DNA of 64,000 nucleotides from Rhizobium sp. (GTDB lineage: Bacteria > Pseudomonadota > Alphaproteobacteria > Rhizobiales > Rhizobiaceae), in contig PEKW01000002.1 in NCBI GenBank assembly GCA_002796995.1, positions 317,988 to 381,987 on the forward strand, given 5' to 3'. Below, piece by piece: positions 34,616-42,961 of the stretch. Under the pieces are notes generated by a model, which was not told the DNA's origin, searched no databases, and worked only from the letters and a program-made list of their open reading frames with translations. The stretch's first letter is position 1. Every line of letters begins with the position of its first letter. The position numbers and the translations under genes are program-made.

Positions 34616-34668
34616 CTCCTCTTCTCCCCGCTTGCGGGGAGAAGGTGCCCGAAGGGCGGATGAGGGGC
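34616..34668. repeat. Rhizobial intergenic palindrome
   Basis: A unit with CTTCTCCCCG/CGGGGAGAAG arms, GTGCCCGAAGGGC and a GGATGAGGGG tail. It is nearly identical to the copies at 18813 and 35352. It is the second repeat in the 397-base gap after fadJ. The rest of that gap (34503-34615 and 34669-34809) shows no gene. A direct repeat of AATCGATCG is present near 34540-34560. Confidence 0.75.
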
Positions 34669-34809
34669 CAGGCGCCAACGCCCACTGCGACATCACCCGG
34701 CATCTGGCCTACCGGCGACGATGGCGCTGTCGACCAGAAGGATCTAGGCTGTTTGGAATGGAATCCAGACCGGCTGGCGCTTGAGCCGGCGGCGCGAATG
34801 TGAGGGACA

Positions 34810-35271
34810 ATGGCCGATCCAAAGCTGGTTCATCAGGCCGTCGGGGCGCCCCTGACTGCAGCAGGGTTCAAGAGGAAGTCAGATACCTGGTATCTGGAAA
34901 ACGAAGCTGTTGTTGTCTTGGTCAACCTCCAAAAGTCGCAATACAGCAGGCAATATTACGTAAATTGTGGAATCTCCCTGAAGCGGCTTGGGGGCGATCC
35001 ACCGAAACGGGAGCACCTTTGCCATGTCCGCTTCCGGCTGACGGCAATTGCTCCCGATGTGGATCGTCGGTCCATCGATTCCATCTTTGATCTGGAAGAC
35101 GAAACCCTTGCGGACGAGGAACGCAGAGAAAAGATCACCTCCCTTATTCGGGATTTGGCGCTGCCGTTTCTGGAGAGGTGTTCATCCGACGAAGGCATCG
35201 CGGAGGCCATAAAGGACGGAAAGCTGGACCACGCCCTGGTAAACGGACAAGTCCGTGACCTGGTCTGCTGA
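34810..35271 (+). CDS. DUF4304 domain-containing protein
   Basis: A 153-residue cytoplasmic protein of the DUF4304 family, recognised from AGFKRKSDTWYLENEAVVVLVNLQKSQYS (in overlapping parts) and FYVNCGI-like YYVNCGISL. No function is established for the family. GAGGGACA precedes the ATG. It is AT-richer than its neighbours and stands between two repeat clusters, features of accessory DNA. No partner gene is evident. Confidence 0.7.
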   Translation: MADPKLVHQAVGAPLTAAGFKRKSDTWYLENEAVVVLVNLQKSQYSRQYYVNCGISLKRLGGDPPKREHLCHVRFRLTAIAPDVDRRSIDSIFDLEDETLADEERREKITSLIRDLALPFLERCSSDEGIAEAIKDGKLDHALVNGQVRDLVC

Positions 35272-35351
35272 GCGCGCGCAGAGCTGGCCGTCGTCTTACT
35301 GCCCCAGATGCCGGTTTCTTTTTGATCTGGAGGCGCTACGTCTCGCTCGAC

Positions 35352-35402
35352 TTCCTCTTCTCCCCCCACGGGGAGAAGGTGCCCGAAGGGCGGATGAGGG
35401 GG
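35352..35402. repeat. Rhizobial intergenic palindrome
   Basis: A unit with CTTCTCCCC and GGGGAGAAG arms, GTGCCCGAAGGGC and GGATGAGGGG, lying 30 bases beyond the 3' end of the broken GNAT gene. It is almost the same as the copy at 34616. It is seen directly. Confidence 0.75.
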
Positions 35403-35432
35403 CCGCACACGCCACGCGCGCCGGCCACGCCC

Positions 35433-35946
35433 TCACAACACCCGCTCGAACATCACCACCGGCTTGTCCTGATAGGTGCTGCGGGCAAACTCCGTCATCC
35501 TCATCTTTTCGGCGATCCGCAGCGAAGGCGCGTTCTCCGGCGCGATGATGCAGGTGGCCCTCTGCCCGGCGAAATTCTCGGCCCCCCCAGTCGAACAGTC
35601 CCCTCGCTGCCTCGCTGGCATAGCCGAGCCCCTGCGCTTGCGGATGGATCGTCCACCCGGCCTCCATCGATCCCTCGAGCGAAGGAGAGATCTCGCGCCG
35701 GAGATCCTGAAACCCGATCTGCCCGACAAACCGCTTCGTCTCGCGCTCCTCTATCGAGAAATAGCCGAACCCCAGATAGTGCCATCCGCCGGCCTGCCGC
35801 AGAAAGCGCGCCCACATCTGCTCGGACGTGAACGAGCCGGAACTCATATGAACGAGAATGTCCGGATGCGACCACATCGCCACATAGGCTTCGAAGTCGC
35901 CGAGCTCGGGCCGGCGCAGCCGCAGGCGAGGGGTGGTGATCATCAA
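35433..35946 (-). pseudogene. GNAT family N-acetyltransferase, frameshifted in a G7 tract
   Basis: The gene starts at 35946 (MMITTPRLRLRRPELGDFEAYVAMW, in overlapping parts) and reads as a RimJ-type GNAT acetyltransferase through QAQGLGYASEAARGLFDW. A run of seven G (plus-strand C at 35582-35588) then shifts the frame. The correct ending, ENFAGQRATCIIAPENAPSL to KPVVMFERVL, continues in another frame and stops at 35433. With six G instead of seven the reading is D-W-G-A-E-N-F and the protein would be an intact 170-residue enzyme. This is either a real single-base expansion, slippage-prone phase variation, or a sequencing error. Confidence 0.8.
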
Positions 35947-36186
35947 GTGCGGCCTCCGTCAAGATTGCGTACCAATGCTGCATCGCTATACCCGTTTTGG
36001 GGAGCGGGTCACCAGCGGATGAGGCGCAATATGGGATGCCGGCCGCTATCGCCCCGTCCAAAGTAACCACCCCCAATCCCCCAGCAAAAAATCCCCCTCC
36101 GTTTTCCCCGCCCCTTCACCCCGTGGCATAATCCTCCCTGCCTCCGTCGTCGGATGGGTCGCGAGACGTTGCGGCACAGGCGGGGG

Positions 36187-36450
36187 CCGGCGCTTCGGGG
36201 CCGGTTGTAACGTGCAGCCGGCGTCGGAGAGGCGGTGAGGCGGGGCGGGCGCAGGTCCGCACCTCAAGCTCCCCCCGGGCGAAAGCCCGGTTTGGGTCGT
36301 CCATGCAAGGCCTTGAGCGAAAGCTAACGGCCGCAGCGGAGCGAGCATGCCGTCTGAAAGGGCGAAATCCCCTGGAGAACGCCGAAGGCCACGCAAGGGC
36401 GGTGCCTTATTCTAACTTATTGTGCGGTGCTGCCCTTGCGTGGGCCTCCG
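36187..36450 (+). ncRNA. Candidate structured RNA with GNRA hairpins and a pseudoknot
   Basis: Several helices can be drawn on the plus strand. One is a UUCG-capped hairpin at 36187-36204. Next are AGGT/ACCT at 36253-36264 and CCGGGC-GAAA-GCCCGG at 36275-36290. AGC-GAAA-GCT lies inside GGCC/GGCC at 36309-36332, and GGG-CGAAAT-CCC is at 36360-36371. A long final stem pairs 36382-36400 with 36432-36450. CTCAAG (36263-36268) can pair with CTTGAG (36312-36317), and CATGC (36302-36306) with GCATG (36345-36349). These two helices cross, forming a pseudoknot. No credible protein is encoded on either strand. A HEARO/omega-RNA relative is one possibility. Identity is inferred. Confidence 0.5.
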
Positions 36451-36511
36451 AACTGAAACGCAAACCCCGGGCGGAAGCCGCGCCGGGCGGATGATCTATG
36501 GGAAAAAGGCC

Positions 36512-36886
36512 ATGGTGGGACGAAAGACCAGGAAGAAGCGCCGCAAGGCGCGCCACGTGCAGACGCTCGAGGGCCTGCCGCCGGACGAGTGGCGGCGCTA
36601 TCATGACGGCGATCTTCGCCATCTGTCGCTGCTGGAGGCCTCGATCCAGATCCGCTCCGAGGCCCTGCGCTGGATCTCGCTTGCCAGAGGTGCCGATCAG
36701 TTCGGTTATTGGCGAACCTGTCCCTTCCCGATCTGCCGGCGCCATCGCAAGTGCCTTGCCGAATATTGGCCGAAGGGCGAGCCGGTCCAGGCTCTTGTTC
36801 AGCGCCCGCCCTGCTGCCATCGAGACGAGAGCAGGTACGAGCGCCTGACGGCGTTCATACGGGAAAAGGCCGCCAAGAAAGGATAG
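36512..36886 (+). CDS. Basic cysteine-rich hypothetical protein
   Basis: A 124-residue protein I cannot name. The N-terminus is highly basic (GRKTRKKRRKARHV). The C-terminal half has a cluster of Cys and His, TCPFPICRRHRKC followed by PPCCHRDE, arranged like a small metal-binding site. The start at 36512 has GGGAAAAAGG immediately upstream. An ATG at 36491 in the same frame is an alternative. It begins about 60 bases after the final stem of the candidate structured RNA, with no terminator between, so that RNA may be its leader. Base composition looks native. A nucleic-acid-binding role is a guess from the charge and cysteines only. Confidence 0.6.
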   Translation: MVGRKTRKKRRKARHVQTLEGLPPDEWRRYHDGDLRHLSLLEASIQIRSEALRWISLARGADQFGYWRTCPFPICRRHRKCLAEYWPKGEPVQALVQRPPCCHRDESRYERLTAFIREKAAKKG

Positions 36887-36918
36887 ACATGAGGCGCGAT
36901 GCCGCGCCGGCCCGCGCC

Positions 36919-37962
36919 TCAGCTGCCGGCACCGCCATAGTGGCGGCGCAGGCCCTGGCGGTCCAGCCAGTCGATCAAAGCCTTCGGCTCGTCGGTCTGG
37001 ATGATGGTCGCGCCGCGGGCGATCCAGAAGCCGTAGACCTCGTCCGGCTTTCCGCCGGCAAAGGCGAGCCCGTCGCCGCGTCCGCCGGCGACCATGCCGT
37101 CGGGTCTGTCGGTGATCGGGTAGGTGTTGATCCACAGGTGGAAATCGTCGCGGATCGCCGCCGCGCGCGCCTGCGGTGAAAACAGCGGCCCGCCGGTTTC
37201 GGTGAGCGGCTCGGAGGCGTCCTTGCGCCAGTGGATCATCTCGGCGGCGCGGGTGGAAAAGGCCCGGGCAACCCGCTCGACGAAGGCGGCGTCGCGCACC
37301 GCGTCGTCGGCGAGGATCGGCATGAAGGCGACGTCCGGGCCGATCCGGTCGAGCACCGCCCGGGCGCGCTCCAGCCGCTCGTCGTTCCAGATCGCCGTCT
37401 TGATCAGGATGCCGTCGGCCGTGCCGAGCCCCCGCGCCGTCTCGACGATCTCGACGAGGTCCTCCGGCTCGAGCTTGTTGTCGATGTTGATCAGGATGCG
37501 GCCACGCGCATGGACCAGCATCTCGGAAAGCGTCGGCACCGTCTCGTCGGTGACGATGCCGCTGCCCTCGACGACCAGCCGGCAAGCCCTGAGAGCGGAA
37601 AGCGTGGCGTCGGAAACCTTACCCCGGCAGGTCGTGGTCCGCTCCAGCGTCGCGTCATGCATGACGACCAGCACGCCGTCCTTCGAGCGGCGCACGTCGA
37701 GCTCGACCATTTCCACGCCGATCGCGACCGCATTGTCGATTGCCGCCTTCGAATTCTCTGCCCGCACGACTTGACCCATTTCCTTCCAGCCGGCGCGGTG
37801 GGCGACGACCATGATGTGGTCGCGCCATTGGTTGGCATGCGACAGCCGGTCGAGGATCTGCTCGGCATGGCCGGCCGGCGCGGCCGGGCCGATCGAGGCG
37901 TCGGAGGGCAGAAGCGGAACGAGCGAGAAAAGTGCGGCGAGAATCGGTGCGGTCAAGCGCAT
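36919..37962 (-). CDS. Periplasmic glycerophosphodiester phosphodiesterase
   Basis: A 347-residue GDPD-family enzyme that hydrolyses glycerophosphodiesters to glycerol 3-phosphate and an alcohol. The signal peptide (APILAALFSLVPLLP, with a cut near DASIG) places it in the periplasm. Motifs are VVAHRAGWKEMGQVVRAENS with the catalytic His and Arg, then GVEMVELDVRRSKDGVLVVMHD with the metal ligands and second His. The start at 37962 has an AGGAG site six bases upstream. It converges with the basic Cys-rich gene and diverges from the MBL-fold gene. Confidence 0.9.
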   Translation of the reverse strand: MRLTAPILAALFSLVPLLPSDASIGPAAPAGHAEQILDRLSHANQWRDHIMVVAHRAGWKEMGQVVRAENSKAAIDNAVAIGVEMVELDVRRSKDGVLVVMHDATLERTTTCRGKVSDATLSALRACRLVVEGSGIVTDETVPTLSEMLVHARGRILINIDNKLEPEDLVEIVETARGLGTADGILIKTAIWNDERLERARAVLDRIGPDVAFMPILADDAVRDAAFVERVARAFSTRAAEMIHWRKDASEPLTETGGPLFSPQARAAAIRDDFHLWINTYPITDRPDGMVAGGRGDGLAFAGGKPDEVYGFWIARGATIIQTDEPKALIDWLDRQGLRRHYGGAGS

Positions 37963-38252
37963 GGCGGCTCCTGGTCCGGATGGTTGCACGCAACCGCCTT
38001 AGTTTGCGTCGGTCACAGGCCGATGAAGAAACGGTGACGGTTCGGTGACGGACGAAAGGAGGAGAGCGCGAGAGGCCGTTCCCGCTTGCAAAGGCAAGGG
38101 CGATGCGGCTCTATGGGGCGGGGATGCCCCGGCAAATGCAGGGGCTTTTGGGGAATGGCATGGGCAAGGGGCAGGGGCGCGCCGGCGCCGGGGCAAGGTC
38201 GGGCGAACGCCGCGGCGCGCCAAAGCGCGCGCCGGCATTTCGGGCGTTGCGG

Positions 38253-39275
38253 ATGTCGGCCGCCGGTCTCAAACGGCTGTTCGCCGCCGCCCTGATCGGC
38301 GCGATGCTCACCGGCTGCCATACCCTAGGGACGGGCGATCCTGCCCAGCCCCATCCGGGCCTCCTGCCGCCCGGCCTGCGCTCCGCCGGCCTGGCACTGC
38401 ATCACCTCAATATCGCCACCGGCCTCTACGTCCGCCGTGCCGAGGCGGCCGAGGGTCTGGTCCTGTCGCGCAAAGATGCGCTCGCCGCGCTCGCCATCCG
38501 TGGCGACAGCCTCACCTGGCTCGGCCATTCCTCGGTCCTGCTCAGGCTCGGCGGCGTGACCATCCTGACCGATCCGGCCCTTGCCGGCGGCTTTTCGCTC
38601 GAAAGCCCGCTGCCGCACCGCCATGCCGCGCCGCCGCTTGCGCTCGACGACCTGCCGCCGATCGACATCGTGGTCATCTCCCATGGCGACTACGACCATC
38701 TGCATACACCCTCCCTGAAGGCGATCGCCGATCGTTTCCCCAGAGCCCGCATCCTGCTGCCGGACGGGCTGGAGCGCTATGGCGCGGAGGCCGGCTTCGC
38801 CGCGGTCGACCATCCGGCGATCGGCCGGACCGTGGTCGCCGGCCGCGCCCGGCTGACGGCGCTGGCCGCCGTGCACGGCACGCGCCGCAACCTGCTCGCC
38901 AAGCTCGACGGCGAGGCCTATTCCTGGGACATCCGCGTCGCCGGCCGCTCGGCGCTGTTCGTCGGCGACAGTGCCTATGACGGCGCGGTCTTCGGCGAGA
39001 TCGGCCGCACCCGCGGCCCCTACGACCTGGCGCTGGTGCCGATCGGCGCCTTCGAGCCGTCGCCGCTGGTGGCCGACATGCATTCGACGCCGGAAGATGC
39101 CGCCCTCATTCTCGCCGAGCTGCGCGCCAGGCTCGGCATCGGCATTCATTGGGGAACTTTCGCGCTTTCTCCCGAACCGCTGCGCGCCCCGGCCGACCGT
39201 TTCCTCGCCGCGAGCGAAGGCCACCGCCGGGCCCGGGTGCTGCGGATCGGCGAGACGCTTGCCCTCGGCCGCTAG
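38253..39275 (+). CDS. MBL-fold metallohydrolase lipoprotein (NAPE-PLD/UlaG-like)
   Basis: A 340-residue protein. The start at 38253 yields a signal with a lipobox (MLTGC), so the mature protein is probably lipid-anchored. The enzyme domain has TWLGHSSVLLRLGG, the metal motif SHGDYDHL, a later AVHGTRR, GDSAYDG and IHWGTFALS, typical of NAPE-phospholipase D/UlaG-type metallo-beta-lactamase hydrolases acting on phosphodiester or lactone bonds. The frame remains open upstream to 38103, where an ATG has a good AAGGG site, but that extension is Gly/Arg-rich and would abolish the signal peptide. Confidence 0.82.
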   Translation: MSAAGLKRLFAAALIGAMLTGCHTLGTGDPAQPHPGLLPPGLRSAGLALHHLNIATGLYVRRAEAAEGLVLSRKDALAALAIRGDSLTWLGHSSVLLRLGGVTILTDPALAGGFSLESPLPHRHAAPPLALDDLPPIDIVVISHGDYDHLHTPSLKAIADRFPRARILLPDGLERYGAEAGFAAVDHPAIGRTVVAGRARLTALAAVHGTRRNLLAKLDGEAYSWDIRVAGRSALFVGDSAYDGAVFGEIGRTRGPYDLALVPIGAFEPSPLVADMHSTPEDAALILAELRARLGIGIHWGTFALSPEPLRAPADRFLAASEGHRRARVLRIGETLALGR

Positions 39276-39338
39276 CAGGGAACCGGCGCGCCGCGCGATC
39301 GTTACGGAAAGAGACGCAACGATCAGAAAGCAGAGCTC

Positions 39339-39800
39339 ATGTCGCCCTATCTTCGCTTCGCGGTCATGATCGCCGTTTCGACAGCCATCATGTTTGCCCT
39401 CATGTACCTCAACGTCTTCGCGGCGGATCACATATTCTTTTCCCAGACGCGTCTGTTCATGGCGCTGATCATGGGATCGGTCATGGCCGTGGTGATGCTG
39501 GCCTTCATGCGCCGCATGTATCCCAATCGCGTCGCCAACGCCGCGATCCTGGTCTTGTCCATGCTGACCTTCGCGGGCTCCCTCTACCTCGTACGAAGCC
39601 AGGCGACCGTTGGCCAGATCGCGTGGATGAAGGCCATGATTCCGCACCATTCCATTGCCATCCTCACGAGTGAGAGAGCCACGTTGACCGATCCGCGCGT
39701 ACGTGATCTGGCTGCCGGGATCATCGAAACACAGCGAGAGGAGATCACCCGGATGAAGCAACTGATCGCCGAACTCGAGAAAGGGCCGGGGTCGCGCTGA
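39339..39800 (+). CDS. DUF305 membrane protein
   Basis: A 153-residue protein with three membrane segments in the first 85 residues and a C-terminal ferritin-like DUF305 helical domain carrying KAMIPHHSIAIL, the conserved Met-His-His pattern thought to bind copper or another metal. Full DUF305 proteins carry two such units. This one has one plus the membrane anchor. The ribosome-binding site is weak. It ends two bases before the GH32 gene, so they are likely on the same message although no functional link is obvious. Confidence 0.82.
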   Translation: MSPYLRFAVMIAVSTAIMFALMYLNVFAADHIFFSQTRLFMALIMGSVMAVVMLAFMRRMYPNRVANAAILVLSMLTFAGSLYLVRSQATVGQIAWMKAMIPHHSIAILTSERATLTDPRVRDLAAGIIETQREEITRMKQLIAELEKGPGSR

Positions 39801-39802
39801 CG

Positions 39803-41509
39803 ATGGAAGGCAATTTGACGACTGGCGCTGACACCCAGCGCATCATATCCGCGGACCTTCCGTTCAACACTACGCTGCACCTCTGGCTGAAGGCCGTGCA
39901 TCCCGACCAACCGGGCTCTGTGTCGCTGCATAGCGCCAACGGCAAGTTCGGCGAGGTTCAGGCGGTCAATGCCGAGGAGAATTCCTTCCGCATCTACCAC
40001 GTCTTCGGCGGCGGCCGCATCGAGCTGCGCTACGACAGCGCCGACACATCGGTTTCGGTCGCCTACTGGTTCACCGCCGCCGACGTGCTGGAGACCGGCA
40101 TCACCGTGCTCCACACCAATCCGGTCAACGCCCCGCCGGATCTGCCCGCCGGCTATCATTTCCGCCCGCCCTTCGGCTGGATGAACGACCCGAACGGTTT
40201 CGGCCGTTTCGGCGGCCGGCCGCATCTGTTCTACCAGCACTATTCGCATGGCCGCATGTGGAACAACATGCACTGGGGCCACGCGGTCTCGTCCGACTAT
40301 CTGCGCTGGCGCCACCTGCCGGTCTTCCTCTTCCCCTCGGAAGAGCTGTCCGCCCGCCCCGACAAGCGCGGCGGCGCCTTTTCCGGCTCGGCCATCTCTT
40401 TGCCGAGCGGCCCTGGCATCCGGGTGTTCTTCACCGAGAAGGTGAGCGAGCGAAAGCCCGAGCAGGAGATTCAGATGTCGGCGGTTTCCGCCGACCTGTT
40501 CAGTGCCGGCGAGGCTTCGGTCATCCTGCCGCACCGGCCGGAAGGCGAGGGGCTGACGCTCGATTTCCGCGATCCTTACGTCTTCAAGGGTCCCGACGGG
40601 CGCTGGAAGATGCTGCTCGGCAGCCAGAGCGACGAAGGCGGCGTGATCCTGCTCTACGAGACGCAGGATCCCCAGGCGGCCGGCGGCTGGACCTATCTCG
40701 GCAAGCTGATGGTCGAGACCCGCCACAGGACGACGGCGATCGAATGCCCCTGCCTGCTGCCGCTCGACGGCGAGGCGACGAACCCCGCCACGCGCTGGGC
40801 GCTGATCTATGGCCTGATGAACGGCACGGACGAGCGCACCGGCCGCCAGAACCTCACCATGGTCGATGTAGGCTGGTTCGACGGCCGGGAATTCTCCAGG
40901 GAATTCTGTCGGCAACTCGATTTCATCACCGACAACTATGCCTTCCAGGCCTTCATGGACGGATCGAACCCGGTCGGCATCGGCTGGCTCGGCAATTGGG
41001 CCGATACCGGTCCGGCAATCGAGTTTCCCTCGGCGATGACCCTGCCGCGCACGCTGAAGCTTGAGGGCGGGCAGTTGCTCACCCCGCCGATCGGCGCGGC
41101 GGAAAGCCTGCGCAGCCACATCATCGACCGGACGCGGCTGGCGGCCGGCGAAACCGTCTCCTTCGTCAACGGGGCGGTCGAGCTGCTGTTCGAGCTGCGC
41201 GAGGCGGGACTTCCCTTTGACCTCACATTCGACCACCCGGAGGTTACGCTCGGCCTGGTGCAGGATGAGACGGGGCTCTGGCTGCGTTATGAGCGAGAGG
41301 GCCGCATCGCGCCGCGCTACATCGTCGAGGGCGCACAGGTGCGCCGGGTGCGGATCTTCCTCGACTACGGCTCGATCGAGGTCTTCGCCGACGACGGCCG
41401 GATCGCCGGCACCAAGCGCATCGACGGCTTCGAGCCGGTGCGCTCCGCCCGCCTGTCGGCTTCACCCGATGCCGTCCCCCATGCGACGGTCTGGTCCCTG
41501 CGCCTCTAG
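39803..41509 (+). CDS. Glycoside hydrolase family 32 (fructosidase)
   Basis: A 568-residue GH32 enzyme that cleaves beta-fructosidic bonds of sucrose, levan or inulin-type substrates. The catalytic nucleophile motif WMNDPNG (about residue 127), the transition-state stabiliser FRDPYVF and the acid/base motif ECP (IECPCLLPL) are all present, and a C-terminal beta-sandwich follows. An extra N-terminal beta-rich region of about 110 residues precedes the five-blade propeller. No signal peptide is visible, so it should be cytoplasmic. It starts two bases after the DUF305 gene. Substrate preference cannot be read from the sequence. Confidence 0.92.
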   Translation: MEGNLTTGADTQRIISADLPFNTTLHLWLKAVHPDQPGSVSLHSANGKFGEVQAVNAEENSFRIYHVFGGGRIELRYDSADTSVSVAYWFTAADVLETGITVLHTNPVNAPPDLPAGYHFRPPFGWMNDPNGFGRFGGRPHLFYQHYSHGRMWNNMHWGHAVSSDYLRWRHLPVFLFPSEELSARPDKRGGAFSGSAISLPSGPGIRVFFTEKVSERKPEQEIQMSAVSADLFSAGEASVILPHRPEGEGLTLDFRDPYVFKGPDGRWKMLLGSQSDEGGVILLYETQDPQAAGGWTYLGKLMVETRHRTTAIECPCLLPLDGEATNPATRWALIYGLMNGTDERTGRQNLTMVDVGWFDGREFSREFCRQLDFITDNYAFQAFMDGSNPVGIGWLGNWADTGPAIEFPSAMTLPRTLKLEGGQLLTPPIGAAESLRSHIIDRTRLAAGETVSFVNGAVELLFELREAGLPFDLTFDHPEVTLGLVQDETGLWLRYEREGRIAPRYIVEGAQVRRVRIFLDYGSIEVFADDGRIAGTKRIDGFEPVRSARLSASPDAVPHATVWSLRL

Positions 41510-41530
41510 CCGGAACCGTTCCGGGTCCGT

Positions 41531-42943
41531 TCATTCGGCCGGCTCGGCCGCGTGGCGGACCCGGACGACGGTCACGGTGCAGGGCGCCTGCGCCGCCACT
41601 TCGCCCGACACGCTGCCGAGCAGCGAGCGCATGGCGGAATTGGCGCGGGCACCCATGACGATGTGGTCGACGATGTTCTCGCGCGCATAGTCGAGGATCG
41701 CCGCGGCCGGCGAGACGGCTTCGATCACGTGATAGGTGATCGAGCCCTCCGGCGCTTTCAGCGGTTCGGCCCAGTGCTTGAGCTGTACCAGCCGCGCCAC
41801 GTGTTTATTGTTGCCCTCGGCGTCGAGATCGCTTTCCAGGCTGATGCGGGCGATCTTCAGCACGTTCAGGCAGGCGATGCGGGCATTGGGCGTCTTCTCG
41901 ATGATGCGGCTGACGCTGAGGCGCAGCGCATCGGCGAGTTCGGCGGAGCCGTCCGAAAGGTCGATCGCCACCATGACGATCGGCGCGCCGGCCGCACTTT
42001 GCGCGGCGGCTTGCGGGCGCAGCAGCTCCATCGGATCCGGATTGAAGCGCCGCTTGATCACCGCGCCCCAGCCGTCGCGCGTGAGCTTCTCCGCCCGCGT
42101 GGTCAGGGTCACCTTGGAGAGATCCTGCAGATCCATCATCAGCTGCGCCGCCGTCGGATAGCGGCGGGCCGGGTTGACCTCGAGACAGCGCAGGATGACC
42201 TCCTGCAACGGCTTGGGCAGGTCAGGCGCCAGCGCTCGCGGCGGCACGGGATCGCGCCACAGGCGTTTCTTCAACCCCTTCAGTCGCTGCGGATCGCCGA
42301 ACGGACGTCTGGCCGTGGCGAAGAAATACATCAGCACGCCGAGCGCGAAGATGTCGCTGCGGAAATCGCTGCGCACGCCGAGAATCTGCTCCGGCGCCAT
42401 ATAGGGCGCCGTGCCGTAGGGCAGGCGGAACTCCTCGTCCATCAGGTCGGGCAGGTGCAGATGGCGGGCGAGGCCGTAGTCGATCAGCACGGCCTCGCCG
42501 GTCTCGCGAAACATGATGTTCGACGGCTTGATGTCGAGATGCACGACGTTCTGGCGGTGCAGGTCGACGAGGGCCGCGGCGATGCGGCAGCCGAGCGAGG
42601 CGACCTCCTCGGCCGGCCGCGGCAGATCGTCGAGCATCGGATAGAGCGATTTCCCGGTAAGCCGTTCGAAGACGATATAGGGCTGGGTGGCGAAATCGCC
42701 GTTGGCGACGAAACGGGGCACATGGCGGCCGGAGAGCCGGGGCAGGATCATCTGTTCCATCTCGAAACCGACGATCATGGCCGGATCGGTGCCGGCCCCC
42801 ATTTCCGGCACCTTCATCAGCATGGGGAAGTCGTGGTCCGGATGGGTGACGCTGAACAGCTGCGCCATGCCGCCGCGATGGGCGAGTTCGCCGATCGTGA
42901 AACCGTCGATCACGTCGCCCGGATGTACTCTGACCTTCGGCAT
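41531..42943 (-). CDS. Serine/threonine protein kinase fused to a universal stress protein domain
   Basis: A 470-residue cytoplasmic fusion. The Hanks-type kinase covers about residues 10-275: ATP-binding Lys region PMLMKVPEM, catalytic loop VVHLDIKPSNIMF, DYG in place of DFG, and activation loop ending APYMAPEQIL. After a linker rich in Ala/Arg, residues about 320-470 form a universal stress protein domain ending MGARANSAMRSLLGSVSGEVA with the nucleotide-binding G-x9-GS(V)S pattern. Such fusions occur in rhizobia and may couple phosphorylation to energy or stress state. A metallophosphoesterase gene lies 18 bases upstream on the same strand. Confidence 0.92.
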   Translation of the reverse strand: MPKVRVHPGDVIDGFTIGELAHRGGMAQLFSVTHPDHDFPMLMKVPEMGAGTDPAMIVGFEMEQMILPRLSGRHVPRFVANGDFATQPYIVFERLTGKSLYPMLDDLPRPAEEVASLGCRIAAALVDLHRQNVVHLDIKPSNIMFRETGEAVLIDYGLARHLHLPDLMDEEFRLPYGTAPYMAPEQILGVRSDFRSDIFALGVLMYFFATARRPFGDPQRLKGLKKRLWRDPVPPRALAPDLPKPLQEVILRCLEVNPARRYPTAAQLMMDLQDLSKVTLTTRAEKLTRDGWGAVIKRRFNPDPMELLRPQAAAQSAAGAPIVMVAIDLSDGSAELADALRLSVSRIIEKTPNARIACLNVLKIARISLESDLDAEGNNKHVARLVQLKHWAEPLKAPEGSITYHVIEAVSPAAAILDYARENIVDHIVMGARANSAMRSLLGSVSGEVAAQAPCTVTVVRVRHAAEPAE

Positions 42944-42961
42944 GCGCTTCCGTCCCCCGGA

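Noticed and set aside
18690..35402. Intergenic repeats taken as a CRISPR array
   Set aside because: The copies are scattered over 17 kb, palindromic, in both orientations and with no regular spacers or cas genes.
36046..36396. 116-codon minus-strand frame in the gap before the Cys-rich gene
   Set aside because: Pro/Arg-rich with no family signs. It coincides with hairpins that make better sense as RNA on the plus strand.
36187..36450. RNase P RNA, tmRNA, SRP RNA or a cobalamin/glycine riboswitch at this site
   Set aside because: The diagnostic conserved blocks of these RNAs (for example GAGGAAAGTCC of RNase P or a TTCGA T-arm of tmRNA) are absent on both strands.
36422..36511. Earlier start for the basic Cys-rich protein at 36422 or 36491
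   Set aside because: The first lies within the final RNA stem and the second has no ribosome-binding site. 36512 has a purine-rich site directly upstream.
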